Positions 18,426 through 27,992 of a stretch of DNA of 64,000 bases are shown in pieces (positions within the stretch are counted from its first letter, which is position 1; the number at the start of each line of letters is the position of its first letter). This DNA is from Pseudomonadota bacterium. Its GTDB lineage: Bacteria; Pseudomonadota; Gammaproteobacteria; Pseudomonadales; Pseudohongiellaceae. The translations under genes and the position numbers were made by a program. The stretch spans positions 1 through 64,000 of the forward strand of contig JAQCKF010000001.1 of assembly GCA_027592275.1 (NCBI GenBank), in the 5' to 3' direction. Below the pieces are notes generated by a model. That model made no database searches and was not told the DNA's origin. It saw nothing but the letters and a program-made list of their open reading frames with translations.

Positions 18426-20540
18426 TTAGAAATCAGAGGCTTCGATTAGATCGGACGCCATGTCGAATCGATCGAGGATATCTTGATATTCTAACTCTGT
18501 TTCGGAGTTCAGATTGATGATCTCCGGTCTTAACACGATAAACAGTTCACGCCGTTCTACCGTTTCCTGCTGATAGGAGAAAAGCCTACCCAGCAGCGGC
18601 ACCCTATTCAGCCCAGGGACACCGGTATTCAAGTTCTCGATATCTGTCTGAATCAACCCACCGAGAACCACGTTTTCCCCATTGCGCACTACAACCGTCG
18701 TATTGATCTCCTGATTATTAAACACGGGGTTGTTGTTTACCCCAGTTGCGCCGCCATCTACTGAAGATAATTCCTGCCGAATAATCAAATTCACGATACC
18801 GTCGTTATTTATCTGCGGCGTGATAGACAACACGATGCCCGTATCGCGGTACTGAATGTTGGTCGTGGCTATACCACCCGTGCCAATAGACTGGCCCTGT
18901 TCCACGGGGACTTGCGAGCCGATCTGAATGTCACCCTCCTGGTTATTTGCCACTGTAAGCGATGGCCGGGCGAGCAATTGCACGTCGTTGTTAATGGCGA
19001 TCGCCTCCAGTGTTGCATCGACTTGCGCGGCACCATCGATGAAGGATTTGGTGAACAACAAACCACCAAGCTGCGGTACAAAGCCGGTCGATGCGTTGGT
19101 AGAAATTGGATCGACTGCGCTGTTAGCGGCTATGCGCGACCAATCCACGCCAAACTTCGTAGCCTCGCTGAGTGTGATCTGCGCGATTACAGCATTGATC
19201 ATCACCTGCAACGGAACCGCATCGAGTTGATTGATAGTCGTGAGTAGCTGTCGGTAGTCTCGCGCCGTGCTTCGAATTAACAAACTGTTTGTCGCTTCGT
19301 CTGCCACGATCTTCACGCTTAGGTTTGCTGAAACGACTGTATTAGTTGTAAAAACTGAAACCTCATCTGTGAGCTCAACAGAATCCAGCGCGTTAGTTTC
19401 AATGTCGTTGCCGCGATTCGTAGTTGCCAGCGCGTCATCATCGTCATCCTCAAATACCTCAGATAAAGTTTCTGCAAGCTCCACCGCACTCAGGTTATTT
19501 ACCTGATAGTGAAATAATTGCTCCACTTGTTCCTCGCCTACAGAATCTAGAATTTGCACCCATCGAGAGATCTCCTCGAAGCCGCGTGCTGCTGGCGCTG
19601 TAACAAGAATCCCATTGATCCGTTCTATTCCCTTAACCTGATAGGCCGGTGTTTCACCCTCGATAAGTAAGAGAATCTCGCTCAACTCCTCGGCAACTTC
19701 CAGCGCATTGGCATTGAACAACTGATAGAGATGAATCCCCTGATTCTGAAATGGGTCCGCATCAATAAGGAACAACAATTCGTTGATGCGTTGCAATTGG
19801 GATTCACTCGCCGATATAGCTAGCGTGCCATTGCCAACCAGAGTTCTCACCTCGCCATCTGGCGCAAGAAGCGGTTCGATAACTTGCACTGCTGCCTGTG
19901 TAGAGATAAAGGTCAGTGGCGTGATCTGCAGAATACGTGCGGCGGTACCCTGGCCTAAGGTGTCCGGCGTCGCTATTTCTACTGGCAGAGCGCTGTTAAT
20001 TTTGCGCGCATTGTAGACATTGCCCACCCGATTAAGAACTACACCGGCGTCCCGAGTTAGCAATCGAATTAATGGCCAGATATCTTCCTGACTCAAAGGG
20101 CGTGCTGAGGAAGTACGAATACTGACTTTGCTGTCGATCGTAGGATCGATAACGATACTCACGTCCAACGCAGCGGCGAGTTCTTCCAGCACGAGTCGAA
20201 GATCTGCCTGCTCGTAATTGAACTCGACGACGTTCCCGGTAAGAGTCTCTACAGGGATAGGCCCGAGTTCCGGTACGCCATCGTACTGCAATGGGGCGCC
20301 GTTACGGTTAATCTCATTGATGATTGCCTGTTGCTCAGCCGCAATATTGTCATCGGCTTCTGGCACTACAACAGCAGCGTTACGATTCGTCGCATTTTGT
20401 GCGACTGAATTGCTACTCGACTGTCCGCCATTGCCAGCACCTGGCTGTGCATCCAATACAGCGCAGGAAGAAAGCGCGAAACCAACTAGCAAAAGTGCTA
20501 GTGGGTTTTTTGTTGCTTGTAGAATTTGCTTAGACTTCAC
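18426..20540 (-). CDS. gspD: Type II secretion secretin GspD
   Basis: 704 aa lipoprotein-like N-terminus, N-domains, secretin domain VPLLGRLFSYQQETVERRELFIVLRPEII. Confidence 0.95.
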   Translation of the reverse strand: MKSKQILQATKNPLALLLVGFALSSCAVLDAQPGAGNGGQSSSNSVAQNATNRNAAVVVPEADDNIAAEQQAIINEINRNGAPLQYDGVPELGPIPVETLTGNVVEFNYEQADLRLVLEELAAALDVSIVIDPTIDSKVSIRTSSARPLSQEDIWPLIRLLTRDAGVVLNRVGNVYNARKINSALPVEIATPDTLGQGTAARILQITPLTFISTQAAVQVIEPLLAPDGEVRTLVGNGTLAISASESQLQRINELLFLIDADPFQNQGIHLYQLFNANALEVAEELSEILLLIEGETPAYQVKGIERINGILVTAPAARGFEEISRWVQILDSVGEEQVEQLFHYQVNNLSAVELAETLSEVFEDDDDDALATTNRGNDIETNALDSVELTDEVSVFTTNTVVSANLSVKIVADEATNSLLIRSTARDYRQLLTTINQLDAVPLQVMINAVIAQITLSEATKFGVDWSRIAANSAVDPISTNASTGFVPQLGGLLFTKSFIDGAAQVDATLEAIAINNDVQLLARPSLTVANNQEGDIQIGSQVPVEQGQSIGTGGIATTNIQYRDTGIVLSITPQINNDGIVNLIIRQELSSVDGGATGVNNNPVFNNQEINTTVVVRNGENVVLGGLIQTDIENLNTGVPGLNRVPLLGRLFSYQQETVERRELFIVLRPEIINLNSETELEYQDILDRFDMASDLIEASDF

Positions 20541-20555
20541 AATGTTCTCCGAGAA

Positions 20556-21761
20556 TTAGAAATCCACCGCATTCATGCTGAATACAGCTGACAGCATGGT
20601 GATGGTGATACCGCCAACTGCTATGGCGAGAATTATTATCAGGGCAGGCTGCAATGCAGCTACCAGACTAGAAATTTGATTACGCACGGTCGTGTCGAAT
20701 GTGGCGGCAGACTTTATAAGAATGTTTGCCGTTCGGCCTGACTCCTCCCCTACTGCAACCAACTGATGAAGCAGCGTTGGGAATTGATTTGTCTTCTCTA
20801 ACGAGGCGCCGAGTCCTGCTCCGCCCCTAACGTCCTCTTCTACCTGAACCAGGTGTGTCGCCAAGACGGTATTGCCAACAACTTCTCGCGATACACGCAG
20901 CGCACGAATTAAAGGGATACCTGCCCCTAATAGAGCGCCTAGTGTTCTCGCGAAGACTGCGCACTCTTTGTAGAGGATTAGCTTGCCCATCATCGGCAAA
21001 GACAGCATGAAGCCATCTTTCTTTAATTTAGATGCGGGTTCTTTGTCTAAGCGTTTCCAGAAGAACACCAGAAGAGCTATGAACACGATAATAAGGTAGC
21101 CGTAACTCTGAATGCCGCTACTTAGAGAGAGCAGGAAGGCCGCCGATGCCGGAATCTCACTGCCCGCATCCTCAAACATCGCAGCAAACTGGGGAACTAC
21201 AAAAACTAAGAGTAGAACGACAGAAAGTACACCGGTAATCAGCAGCACGATCGGATAGATCATTGCCGAAATAATTGCCTGGCGAGTCTTGGCACTAGTT
21301 TCTAAAAATTCCGCCAGATCGGGTAGCATCTTATCCAAAATACCGCCTTCTTCACCGGCGCGGACTATGTTGATGTACATCTTGCTGAAAACCTTCGGAT
21401 GAACTTCCATCGCTCCAGCAAGGCTTCTGCCTTCCTTCACCTCGCGCAGCAGACTCACAACAAGCTCGCGCATTGCTGAAGATTCTGTAATACCTTCTAA
21501 CAACCGTAGAGACCTATCAATCGGCACCCGTGCCTCGACAAGAGTGCACAGGCCATTTGTGAAATCCAACACGTCTGCCTGTGAGATGCGTTTGCGGCGG
21601 ATTTTTTCAGCGGCTTCTTTGGTTTCTTGTATCTTGACCGGTGTTAAATTCTTGCCTTTCAAGATGCGCACAGCTTCGCGCTCCGTATCAGCGCTTAGCT
21701 GACCGTTCAGCACTTTGCCCTGGGCATCGAAGGCCTGATATTTGAAATAGAGTGCGCTCAT
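20556..21761 (-). CDS. gspF: Type II secretion inner membrane protein GspF
   Basis: 401 aa; FKYQAFDAQGKVLNGQLSADTEREAVRILKGKNLTPV and VGEESGRTANILIKSAATFD. Confidence 0.95.
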   Translation of the reverse strand: MSALYFKYQAFDAQGKVLNGQLSADTEREAVRILKGKNLTPVKIQETKEAAEKIRRKRISQADVLDFTNGLCTLVEARVPIDRSLRLLEGITESSAMRELVVSLLREVKEGRSLAGAMEVHPKVFSKMYINIVRAGEEGGILDKMLPDLAEFLETSAKTRQAIISAMIYPIVLLITGVLSVVLLLVFVVPQFAAMFEDAGSEIPASAAFLLSLSSGIQSYGYLIIVFIALLVFFWKRLDKEPASKLKKDGFMLSLPMMGKLILYKECAVFARTLGALLGAGIPLIRALRVSREVVGNTVLATHLVQVEEDVRGGAGLGASLEKTNQFPTLLHQLVAVGEESGRTANILIKSAATFDTTVRNQISSLVAALQPALIIILAIAVGGITITMLSAVFSMNAVDF

Positions 21762-23251
21762 ATTGCTCTGGTTACCCGCACGACTTCTTCAGGTGTGGTC
21801 ATCCCATTGGCTAACTTCTCGAGGGCATCCTGCCTCAAAGTCCTCATTCCTTCTTTGATTGCCTCGTCGCGAATAATATTCGCATCGGCCCCCGAGGCTA
21901 TGTGATGACGAATCGCATCACTCATGATCAGTAGTTCATACAGGCCCACACGGCCTCGATATCCAGTCTGTCCACACCGCTCACAGCCACTGCCTCGTCG
22001 AATTTCACCAATCGAGTTCACTTCGATCTCTAGTGCTGTAGCTTCGTCTGTACTTAAGGGGTGAGTCTCGGCACAGTCAGTACAGACGCGCCTAACTAGC
22101 CTCTGTGCCTGTATAGCAAGCATGCTAGAGCTAATTAGATAACCTTGTACGCCCATGTCTTGCAGCCGCGTAACCGCTCCAGCTGCATCGTTGGTGTGCA
22201 GCGTTGAGAAAACTAGATGGCCGGTGAGCGCCGACTCGATCGCGATCTCCGCCGTCTCATGATCTCGAATCTCACCGATCATCAGCACATCGGGGTCCTG
22301 TCTAACGATAGAACGTAGGCCCTGTGCAAAACTTAATCCAATACTCGCGTTCGCTTGAATCTGGGTGATACCCTCCAATTGATATTCGACTGGGTCTTCA
22401 ACGGTAATTATCTTTTGCTTCTCATTGTTTATCTTCTCTAGCGTCGCATACAGCGTGGTCGTTTTGCCGCTACCTGTAGGGCCTGTTATCAGCACCATAC
22501 CGTGCGGCTGAGTTACGATGTTTTGATACTGGGCGAGAATTTTTTCGGGCATTCCCAATTGCTGCAGACTGACCGCAGTATCGCTTCTATCTAGTATTCT
22601 CAACACGACAGACTCACCGTGCACACCCGGGAGAGTCGACACGCGCATATCGAGTTGCTTAGCACCTACCTGATAATCTATGCGGCCATCCTGCGGCAAA
22701 CGCTTCTCACCGATGTCTAGCTTCGCCATAAGCTTCAAGCGCGACGCAACAGCGGTGTGTATCTTAATAGGCAAGCGTTCAATACGCGTCATGATGCCGT
22801 CGACACGACAGCGAATATCCAGATGATTCTCGTTAGGCTCGAAATGAATGTCACTGGCATCTAGATCAAGCGCTCTAGCGAAGAGGTGATTTACTAGTCG
22901 AATGATTGGCGCTTCCGATGCCAGGTCCGCGAGCGCCTCATCGTCTGCGAAACCAGAGACGAAAAGATCCTCATCTGAATTCTCTATTTGCGGTGAGAGT
23001 TCAGCGCGCCAGTGACGCATTAGGCGGCGCACTTCGTCTGCGGCGCCGATGCCGAATTGAATTTTCTCTTCCAAGATAAAGCGGATCTTTGCACGCAGTT
23101 CTATGCCCGGGGGCTGCTCGCAGATGAGTCTGCTAGATTCAGCAAAGTCCTGTGCAGGCACGATCCCTTCAGGCTCTAATAGCTGCCCGAAAATGGCGAG
23201 CGTCATTGCTGACGACTCTTCTACTAACACTTGATTATCAAAGTCAGTCAT
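21758..23251 (-). CDS. gspE: Type II secretion ATPase GspE
   Basis: 497 aa; GPTGSGKTTTLYATLEKIN, RQDPDVLMIGEIRDHETAEIAIESALTGHLVFSTLHTNDA, CxxC zinc site. Confidence 0.95.
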   Translation of the reverse strand: MTDFDNQVLVEESSAMTLAIFGQLLEPEGIVPAQDFAESSRLICEQPPGIELRAKIRFILEEKIQFGIGAADEVRRLMRHWRAELSPQIENSDEDLFVSGFADDEALADLASEAPIIRLVNHLFARALDLDASDIHFEPNENHLDIRCRVDGIMTRIERLPIKIHTAVASRLKLMAKLDIGEKRLPQDGRIDYQVGAKQLDMRVSTLPGVHGESVVLRILDRSDTAVSLQQLGMPEKILAQYQNIVTQPHGMVLITGPTGSGKTTTLYATLEKINNEKQKIITVEDPVEYQLEGITQIQANASIGLSFAQGLRSIVRQDPDVLMIGEIRDHETAEIAIESALTGHLVFSTLHTNDAAGAVTRLQDMGVQGYLISSSMLAIQAQRLVRRVCTDCAETHPLSTDEATALEIEVNSIGEIRRGSGCERCGQTGYRGRVGLYELLIMSDAIRHHIASGADANIIRDEAIKEGMRTLRQDALEKLANGMTTPEEVVRVTRAI

Positions 23252-23817
23252 CTGTTACTCGTAGCCTCTGCGACAAGGCCTTCACTTCGGGCAAAGCCAA
23301 CCACTGTAATTGAACCGCTGTATTGATTTCGGCTACGATTTACATTCAGTGCAGTCACTCTAAGCCTAGGCACTGAATTTTCCAGTCTCTCCAAGAAACG
23401 AGCCGTGTTCGCTTGGTCACTAGTAAGAAACGACATCTCCTGCCGTATAAACAACCAATCATCTGTCACTAAGCGATCGGCTAGGCGCGTCGAACTTACT
23501 GTGATACCTGAATCTCGTGCCAGCAATGAGAGTTCGCGTTGGATATTGGCCTCGACGATAGGGATCGTCTCGCCAGTGAAAGATTGGCGATTCAACTCAG
23601 CAATCTGCGACTCAACCTCAACACGCCGTTCTCGCCAGCTTGCCGTGTTCTCTATTAAGCGTTGTTCCCGGGCAATATCGATCTCCACGCTTTCAATATT
23701 ACCTTGCCTTTGGGCATATGCCGACGTGACCGCCGGCCAGCCACTTGTGACTGCGAATAGCAGAGCCACGGCAGCAGCTAGTAGTAAGATATTTCTTTCG
23801 CGTTTAGATATTTGCAT
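23248..23817 (-). CDS. gspM: Type II secretion protein GspM-like
   Basis: 189 aa; single N-terminal TM and coiled coil, between gspL and gspE. Confidence 0.7.
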   Translation of the reverse strand: MQISKRERNILLLAAAVALLFAVTSGWPAVTSAYAQRQGNIESVEIDIAREQRLIENTASWRERRVEVESQIAELNRQSFTGETIPIVEANIQRELSLLARDSGITVSSTRLADRLVTDDWLFIRQEMSFLTSDQANTARFLERLENSVPRLRVTALNVNRSRNQYSGSITVVGFARSEGLVAEATSNR

Positions 23818-23852
23818 TAATCTTATTTCTTCTCGGTTTTACTCTACTGCGA

Positions 23853-25181
23853 CTACTCATCTGGAAAGTAACGCACCATGTATCCCTCGAAATTAACCGT
23901 GCTTATTCTGAGGTCGATATAGTATCTTTGGTTGTTGGTTGCTCTTGAGAACACGACTTCGGTAAACATCGGGTCCTGTTCAAGGCGTTGCAATATAGCC
24001 TGCGGCTCGTTGCTACTTCCCTGAATTTTTATTAGGCCCTCTGAAACTTCCATCGAGGTAAGTGTGTCGGGTCGCAATATATTCTGTAGTGTAAACATCG
24101 CCTCACGCAGCCTCTGCTCGGGAAAGTCGCTAATTAATCCCCACTCGTTCTCGAAGCTGACAACAGCAGCCTGATCTTGCCGCGCATCGCTTGCCATCTC
24201 TCTTTGGATTTCCAACGTGTTCGCTAAGGATCTGAATTCCAACGACTGCAACAAGAAAGGAACATAGGCGATGAAAAGCAGCGCAACTACTGCAGCGGCG
24301 GCGGCTAGAGTTTGTTTTCCTTGAGCCGTTCTTCGCGTAGCGTTTAGTGCGCCATAGGGAAAGAAACAATATTCCTGATTCGCCTGAGCATCTATGCGAG
24401 AGTAGTAGTCTGCAGCATCTTTCAATTCGATTGCGTTTTTGGAAGAGTCTTGTGCCAGTGTTTCCTGCCACTGTTGTTGGAACACTTCTTGTTGTAAGTC
24501 TTGCTTGCGCACGTGCAACACAGCTTTGAGAATACTATCTTCTATCACTACACAAGTTTCAGTCTCCTCATCTACATCGAGGATTCTAATTCTCGCGCCG
24601 CTCTTGTCATTGGCCCCACTCGGGGTTTCACTACTGCCATTCATGAACCGCGGTTTTACTGCAGCAAGGAAAATGTCCTTCGCAGCGAAGGCGTCAAATA
24701 GATCGGACAATGTTGTCTCTAGCATCCACAGCGTGAGGTGTTCCTCGCCTTGCGTTGCCGAAAGCGAGTTGATGGCTAGAGATAGAGGTTCCTCTAGGCT
24801 GGGCAGAATACTATCGGCTTGAAGTTTTAGTGCAGAAACCAGATTTTCTTTCGCAACTCCGGGCATTGTGATTGTCGTTGCGACGAAAAAATTCGCTGGC
24901 AATAGCAACAAGGCGGCGGATTCTTTGCGTTGTTCAGCGGAAAGAGTTCTTAGTAATTCTGCGCAGGCCGCTGCTATTGACAGGGCATCAGTGCCTTCAA
25001 TCTCTACAGCATCCCTAGTTTCCAGGTGGACGATCTTGTTATCGAAAAGCAGGAAGCTAGTATCGATCTTCCTGACGAGATCCCGCCCGGAAGCACCTTT
25101 TATGAAGGTCCGTACTTGGGGCGGCAGATAGTCCGTCAATTGTTCTCGCAACTGCGAGTAGTCGAATGCAAAGCTGGGCAT
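23853..25181 (-). CDS. gspL: Type II secretion protein GspL-like (PilM/PilN-like fusion)
   Basis: 442 aa; actin-like N-terminal half, single TM (AAAAVVALLFIAYVPFLLQSL), ferredoxin-like C-terminal domain. Confidence 0.7.
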   Translation of the reverse strand: MPSFAFDYSQLREQLTDYLPPQVRTFIKGASGRDLVRKIDTSFLLFDNKIVHLETRDAVEIEGTDALSIAAACAELLRTLSAEQRKESAALLLLPANFFVATTITMPGVAKENLVSALKLQADSILPSLEEPLSLAINSLSATQGEEHLTLWMLETTLSDLFDAFAAKDIFLAAVKPRFMNGSSETPSGANDKSGARIRILDVDEETETCVVIEDSILKAVLHVRKQDLQQEVFQQQWQETLAQDSSKNAIELKDAADYYSRIDAQANQEYCFFPYGALNATRRTAQGKQTLAAAAAVVALLFIAYVPFLLQSLEFRSLANTLEIQREMASDARQDQAAVVSFENEWGLISDFPEQRLREAMFTLQNILRPDTLTSMEVSEGLIKIQGSSNEPQAILQRLEQDPMFTEVVFSRATNNQRYYIDLRISTVNFEGYMVRYFPDE

Positions 25182-25422
25182 AGAATTTGTTCTTAGTAAA
25201 ATTTTCAGTCCTGCAGCTTAGTAACCTTGAGCCGAAAAATTCAGCACCTCAATTCGGAGCTAAACTATTGAATAAATTGTTAAATCACTGATGTAAGACT
25301 CTTGTATCGGCAAAATAGTTTTAAGACGTAAATATGTTCTAAAACTCTCTGATGGCGAACTAATGCAGGCTGTGCGGAATTAACGGATGAAGAGCTTCTA
25401 AAGCGATGAGATAGACATAAAA

Positions 25423-25454
25423 AAGGCCGCTCAGAGCTAGCTCTGAGCGGCCTT
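25423..25454 (-). terminator. Rho-independent terminator downstream of dsbA
   Basis: Perfect palindrome AAGGCCGCTCAGAGCTAGCTCTGAGCGGCCTT followed on the minus strand by a T-run. Confidence 0.85.
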
Positions 25455-25473
25455 GGTATTGCTAAACGAGGCT

Positions 25474-26127
25474 TTATTCGCCAGCGCTTGAGAGCTGCTG
25501 ACGCTCTTTTTCTACAAGAAAATCAACAACATCAAGCATATCCGCCTGAGTTAGAACACTCTGGCCAGTGGCCACGAGGTATTTGCCATTAACAATCATG
25601 TTCGGCGTGCTGCGAATCTCGTAAGCCTGCATGCGCTGCTTAGCTTGGTTTACCTTCGTGCGCACCGAGAATGAGTTGAAGGATTTGGCGAATTCTTCTT
25701 CATTAATCCCATACTTCGCAAAAAGAGCTCCGATTTGGCCTTCGTTCTGCAGTCGGTTGCCTTCTATATTGATCGCATTGAAAACGTGCTCATGCACGAC
25801 GTCAAGGGCATCCATCGCCTCTGCTGTGTAGTAAACCTGAGCATGCACTTCCATCAGGCCGTTCCACATGGCCGGAAAGCGCCCAAAATCAACGTCTGCG
25901 GGCATTGTTGCTTCCCAGTTCGCTATAAGAGGCTCGAATCTAAAGCAGTGAGAGCAGCCGTACCAAAATACTTCCAGTACCTCGACCTTGCTTGAGTCAT
26001 TGGTATTTACAGGCGCAGCGAGCTCAGTGTAATGAGTGCCTGCAATGAATCTTTCTATCTGAGCAAAGCTAGAAAATGCCAGGGGCATTAGCAGTACAAA
26101 GGTTAAAACCTGTATTGATCGCTTCAT
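25474..26127 (-). CDS. dsbA: Thiol:disulfide interchange protein DsbA
   Basis: 217 aa; signal peptide, FWYGCSHCFRFEP active site, RSTPNMIVNGKYLV. Confidence 0.92.
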   Translation of the reverse strand: MKRSIQVLTFVLLMPLAFSSFAQIERFIAGTHYTELAAPVNTNDSSKVEVLEVFWYGCSHCFRFEPLIANWEATMPADVDFGRFPAMWNGLMEVHAQVYYTAEAMDALDVVHEHVFNAINIEGNRLQNEGQIGALFAKYGINEEEFAKSFNSFSVRTKVNQAKQRMQAYEIRSTPNMIVNGKYLVATGQSVLTQADMLDVVDFLVEKERQQLSSAGE

Positions 26128-26335
26128 TGTTTAACTCCGTCTCTTAGCTGTCTTGTTAGCTATGTAATCTATCTACGAATCTATCTGTTAATTTTTACGA
26201 ACTACAATTTACACTGTAAAAAACATTATCACAGCGTTTCGATCCCCGCTATCTCATTGACACCGATACATGACCGGTTCAGTGCAATAATCGATTCCCG
26301 CGGCGTTTGGGGGCTCGTTTAGGCCTATTTTAGTA

Positions 26336-26947
26336 CTAATTGAGGCCAGAAACGTAGCTGGCCAGCGCCTCTAGTTCCTTATCGGTAAGGCGCTCAACTA
26401 CAGTTCTCATCATCTCCCCGCCGTCATTCTGACGGACTCCCGATCTGAAATCCTTCAATTGCTGCAGTGTATATTCAGCATGTTGACCGCTCAGCGACGG
26501 GAATCCTGCGGGCGCATTACCCTTTCCTGTAGGTGAGTGACAAGCGGAGCACGCAGCAACGGCTATTTCGGAGTTTCCTGCGCGATAGAGCCTTTCAGCC
26601 AATTCTATCGACTCAGGGTCCGCGCCTTGTATTGTAGGCTGCTGAGAGGAGTACCATGCTGCGATGTCTTCCATGTCCTGATCTGACAGCGATAACACCA
26701 TGGAGGCCATGATGGCTCCGGCTCTAGCGCCAGATTTGAAGTCTTGAAGCTGTTTAACCATGTATCTAGCACTTTGGCCCGCGAGCTTCGGGTTCATCGC
26801 CAAAGGGCTGTTTCCATCCGCGCCATGACACGAACCGCACAGGGCAGATTTTGCCTGGCCCGCGGCAGCGTCGCCTTGGGCGAGGAGTAAATTAGGTATT
26901 AAGCCTACAAATGCGGCTGCAAGTACTACTATTACTGTTTTCTTCAT
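26336..26947 (-). CDS. Diheme cytochrome c4
   Basis: 203 aa; CGSCH and CSACH heme motifs; KLAGQSARYMVKQLQDFKSGAR. Confidence 0.93.
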   Translation of the reverse strand: MKKTVIVVLAAAFVGLIPNLLLAQGDAAAGQAKSALCGSCHGADGNSPLAMNPKLAGQSARYMVKQLQDFKSGARAGAIMASMVLSLSDQDMEDIAAWYSSQQPTIQGADPESIELAERLYRAGNSEIAVAACSACHSPTGKGNAPAGFPSLSGQHAEYTLQQLKDFRSGVRQNDGGEMMRTVVERLTDKELEALASYVSGLN

Positions 26948-27004
26948 GGGTTTTCCCGGTCACTTCCAACAAATTCAGATAAACTAGCGATCCAGCCAGT
27001 AGGC

Positions 27005-27097
27005 AGGGGACACTAACAACTTAACAACTTAAATCCGCGCCCGAAGATAGCTAACCACTTATTACTACTTTAAGTTGTTAAGTTGTTAGTGTCCCCT
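27005..27097. repeat. 93-bp palindromic repeat, copy 1 (29-bp perfect inverted arms)
   Basis: AGGGGACACTAACAACTTAACAACTTAAA (27005-27033) ... TTTAAGTTGTTAAGTTGTTAGTGTCCCCT (27069-27097). Confidence 0.97.
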
Positions 27098-27293
27098 TCT
27101 ACGCCTCTACGGCAACTCGCGGCCTAAGACATCTGCAGCGATTCGGGCAAAATATCACTAAATCGCGGACGCGAATTATAACGTAAAATGCGCAGTGACT
27201 CTATTTATCCTCGAATTCGACGATAGAGACTGGACTGATGCATCTCTGATACACAGTGCTGAGATTAAAGATTTTTCAAAAGGTATTAAAAAA

Positions 27294-27926
27294 ATGAATT
27301 TTAATCAGGTTGAGTTCGTAACAAGCGCGGCAAACCTAGAGGCCTGCCCAGACAATTCTCTGGCGGAGGTTGCCTTTGCCGGTCGCTCGAACGCGGGCAA
27401 ATCTAGCGCAATAAACACGATTACCGGCCACAGTCGCCTTGCCCGTATCAGTAAAACGCCCGGGCGTACTCAGCTCATCAACTTCTTCGCGTTGGGCGAA
27501 GGCAGACACTTGGTAGATCTACCCGGTTACGGTTTTGCCAAAGTACCGCTCAAGGTTAAAGACAAATGGCAACGCGAACTGGAACAGTATCTACGCCAGC
27601 GCGAGGCGTTAGTTGGCTTGATTCTGCTGAGCGATATTAGACATCCGCTTAAGGAGTTCGATCGCATGATGATCGATTGGGCAGTGCAATCCGACCTACC
27701 TTTACATATCTTGCTAACTAAATCGGACAAACTGAAAAGAGGTGCGGCACAAAACACACTACTGGCCGTGCAGAAAGAAGTTGCTACTCTGGACAATGTG
27801 ACGCTGCAGCTATTCTCTTCGCTAAAAAATGTCGGCGTTGACGAGGCAAAAGCAAAACTTAGCGACTGGCTAGCTTCGCCAGATATGATCGATGAGGCAG
27901 GGGACACTAACAACTTAACAACTTAA
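27294..27926 (+). CDS. engB: Ribosome biogenesis GTP-binding protein YsxC/EngB
   Basis: [54 protein letters not shown]. Likely start ATG at 27294 ([19 protein letters not shown]) rather than GTG at 27195. Confidence 0.93.
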   Translation: MNFNQVEFVTSAANLEACPDNSLAEVAFAGRSNAGKSSAINTITGHSRLARISKTPGRTQLINFFALGEGRHLVDLPGYGFAKVPLKVKDKWQRELEQYLRQREALVGLILLSDIRHPLKEFDRMMIDWAVQSDLPLHILLTKSDKLKRGAAQNTLLAVQKEVATLDNVTLQLFSSLKNVGVDEAKAKLSDWLASPDMIDEAGDTNNLTT

Positions 27927-27991
27927 ATCTGCGCCTGGAGATAGTTAACCACTTAATATTACTTTAAGTTGTTAAGTTGTTAGTGTCCCCT
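27899..27991. repeat. 93-bp palindromic repeat, copy 2, overlapping the 3' end of engB
   Basis: Identical 29-bp arms (27899-27927 and 27963-27991) with a diverged central 35 nt. Confidence 0.97.
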
Positions 27992-27992
27992 T

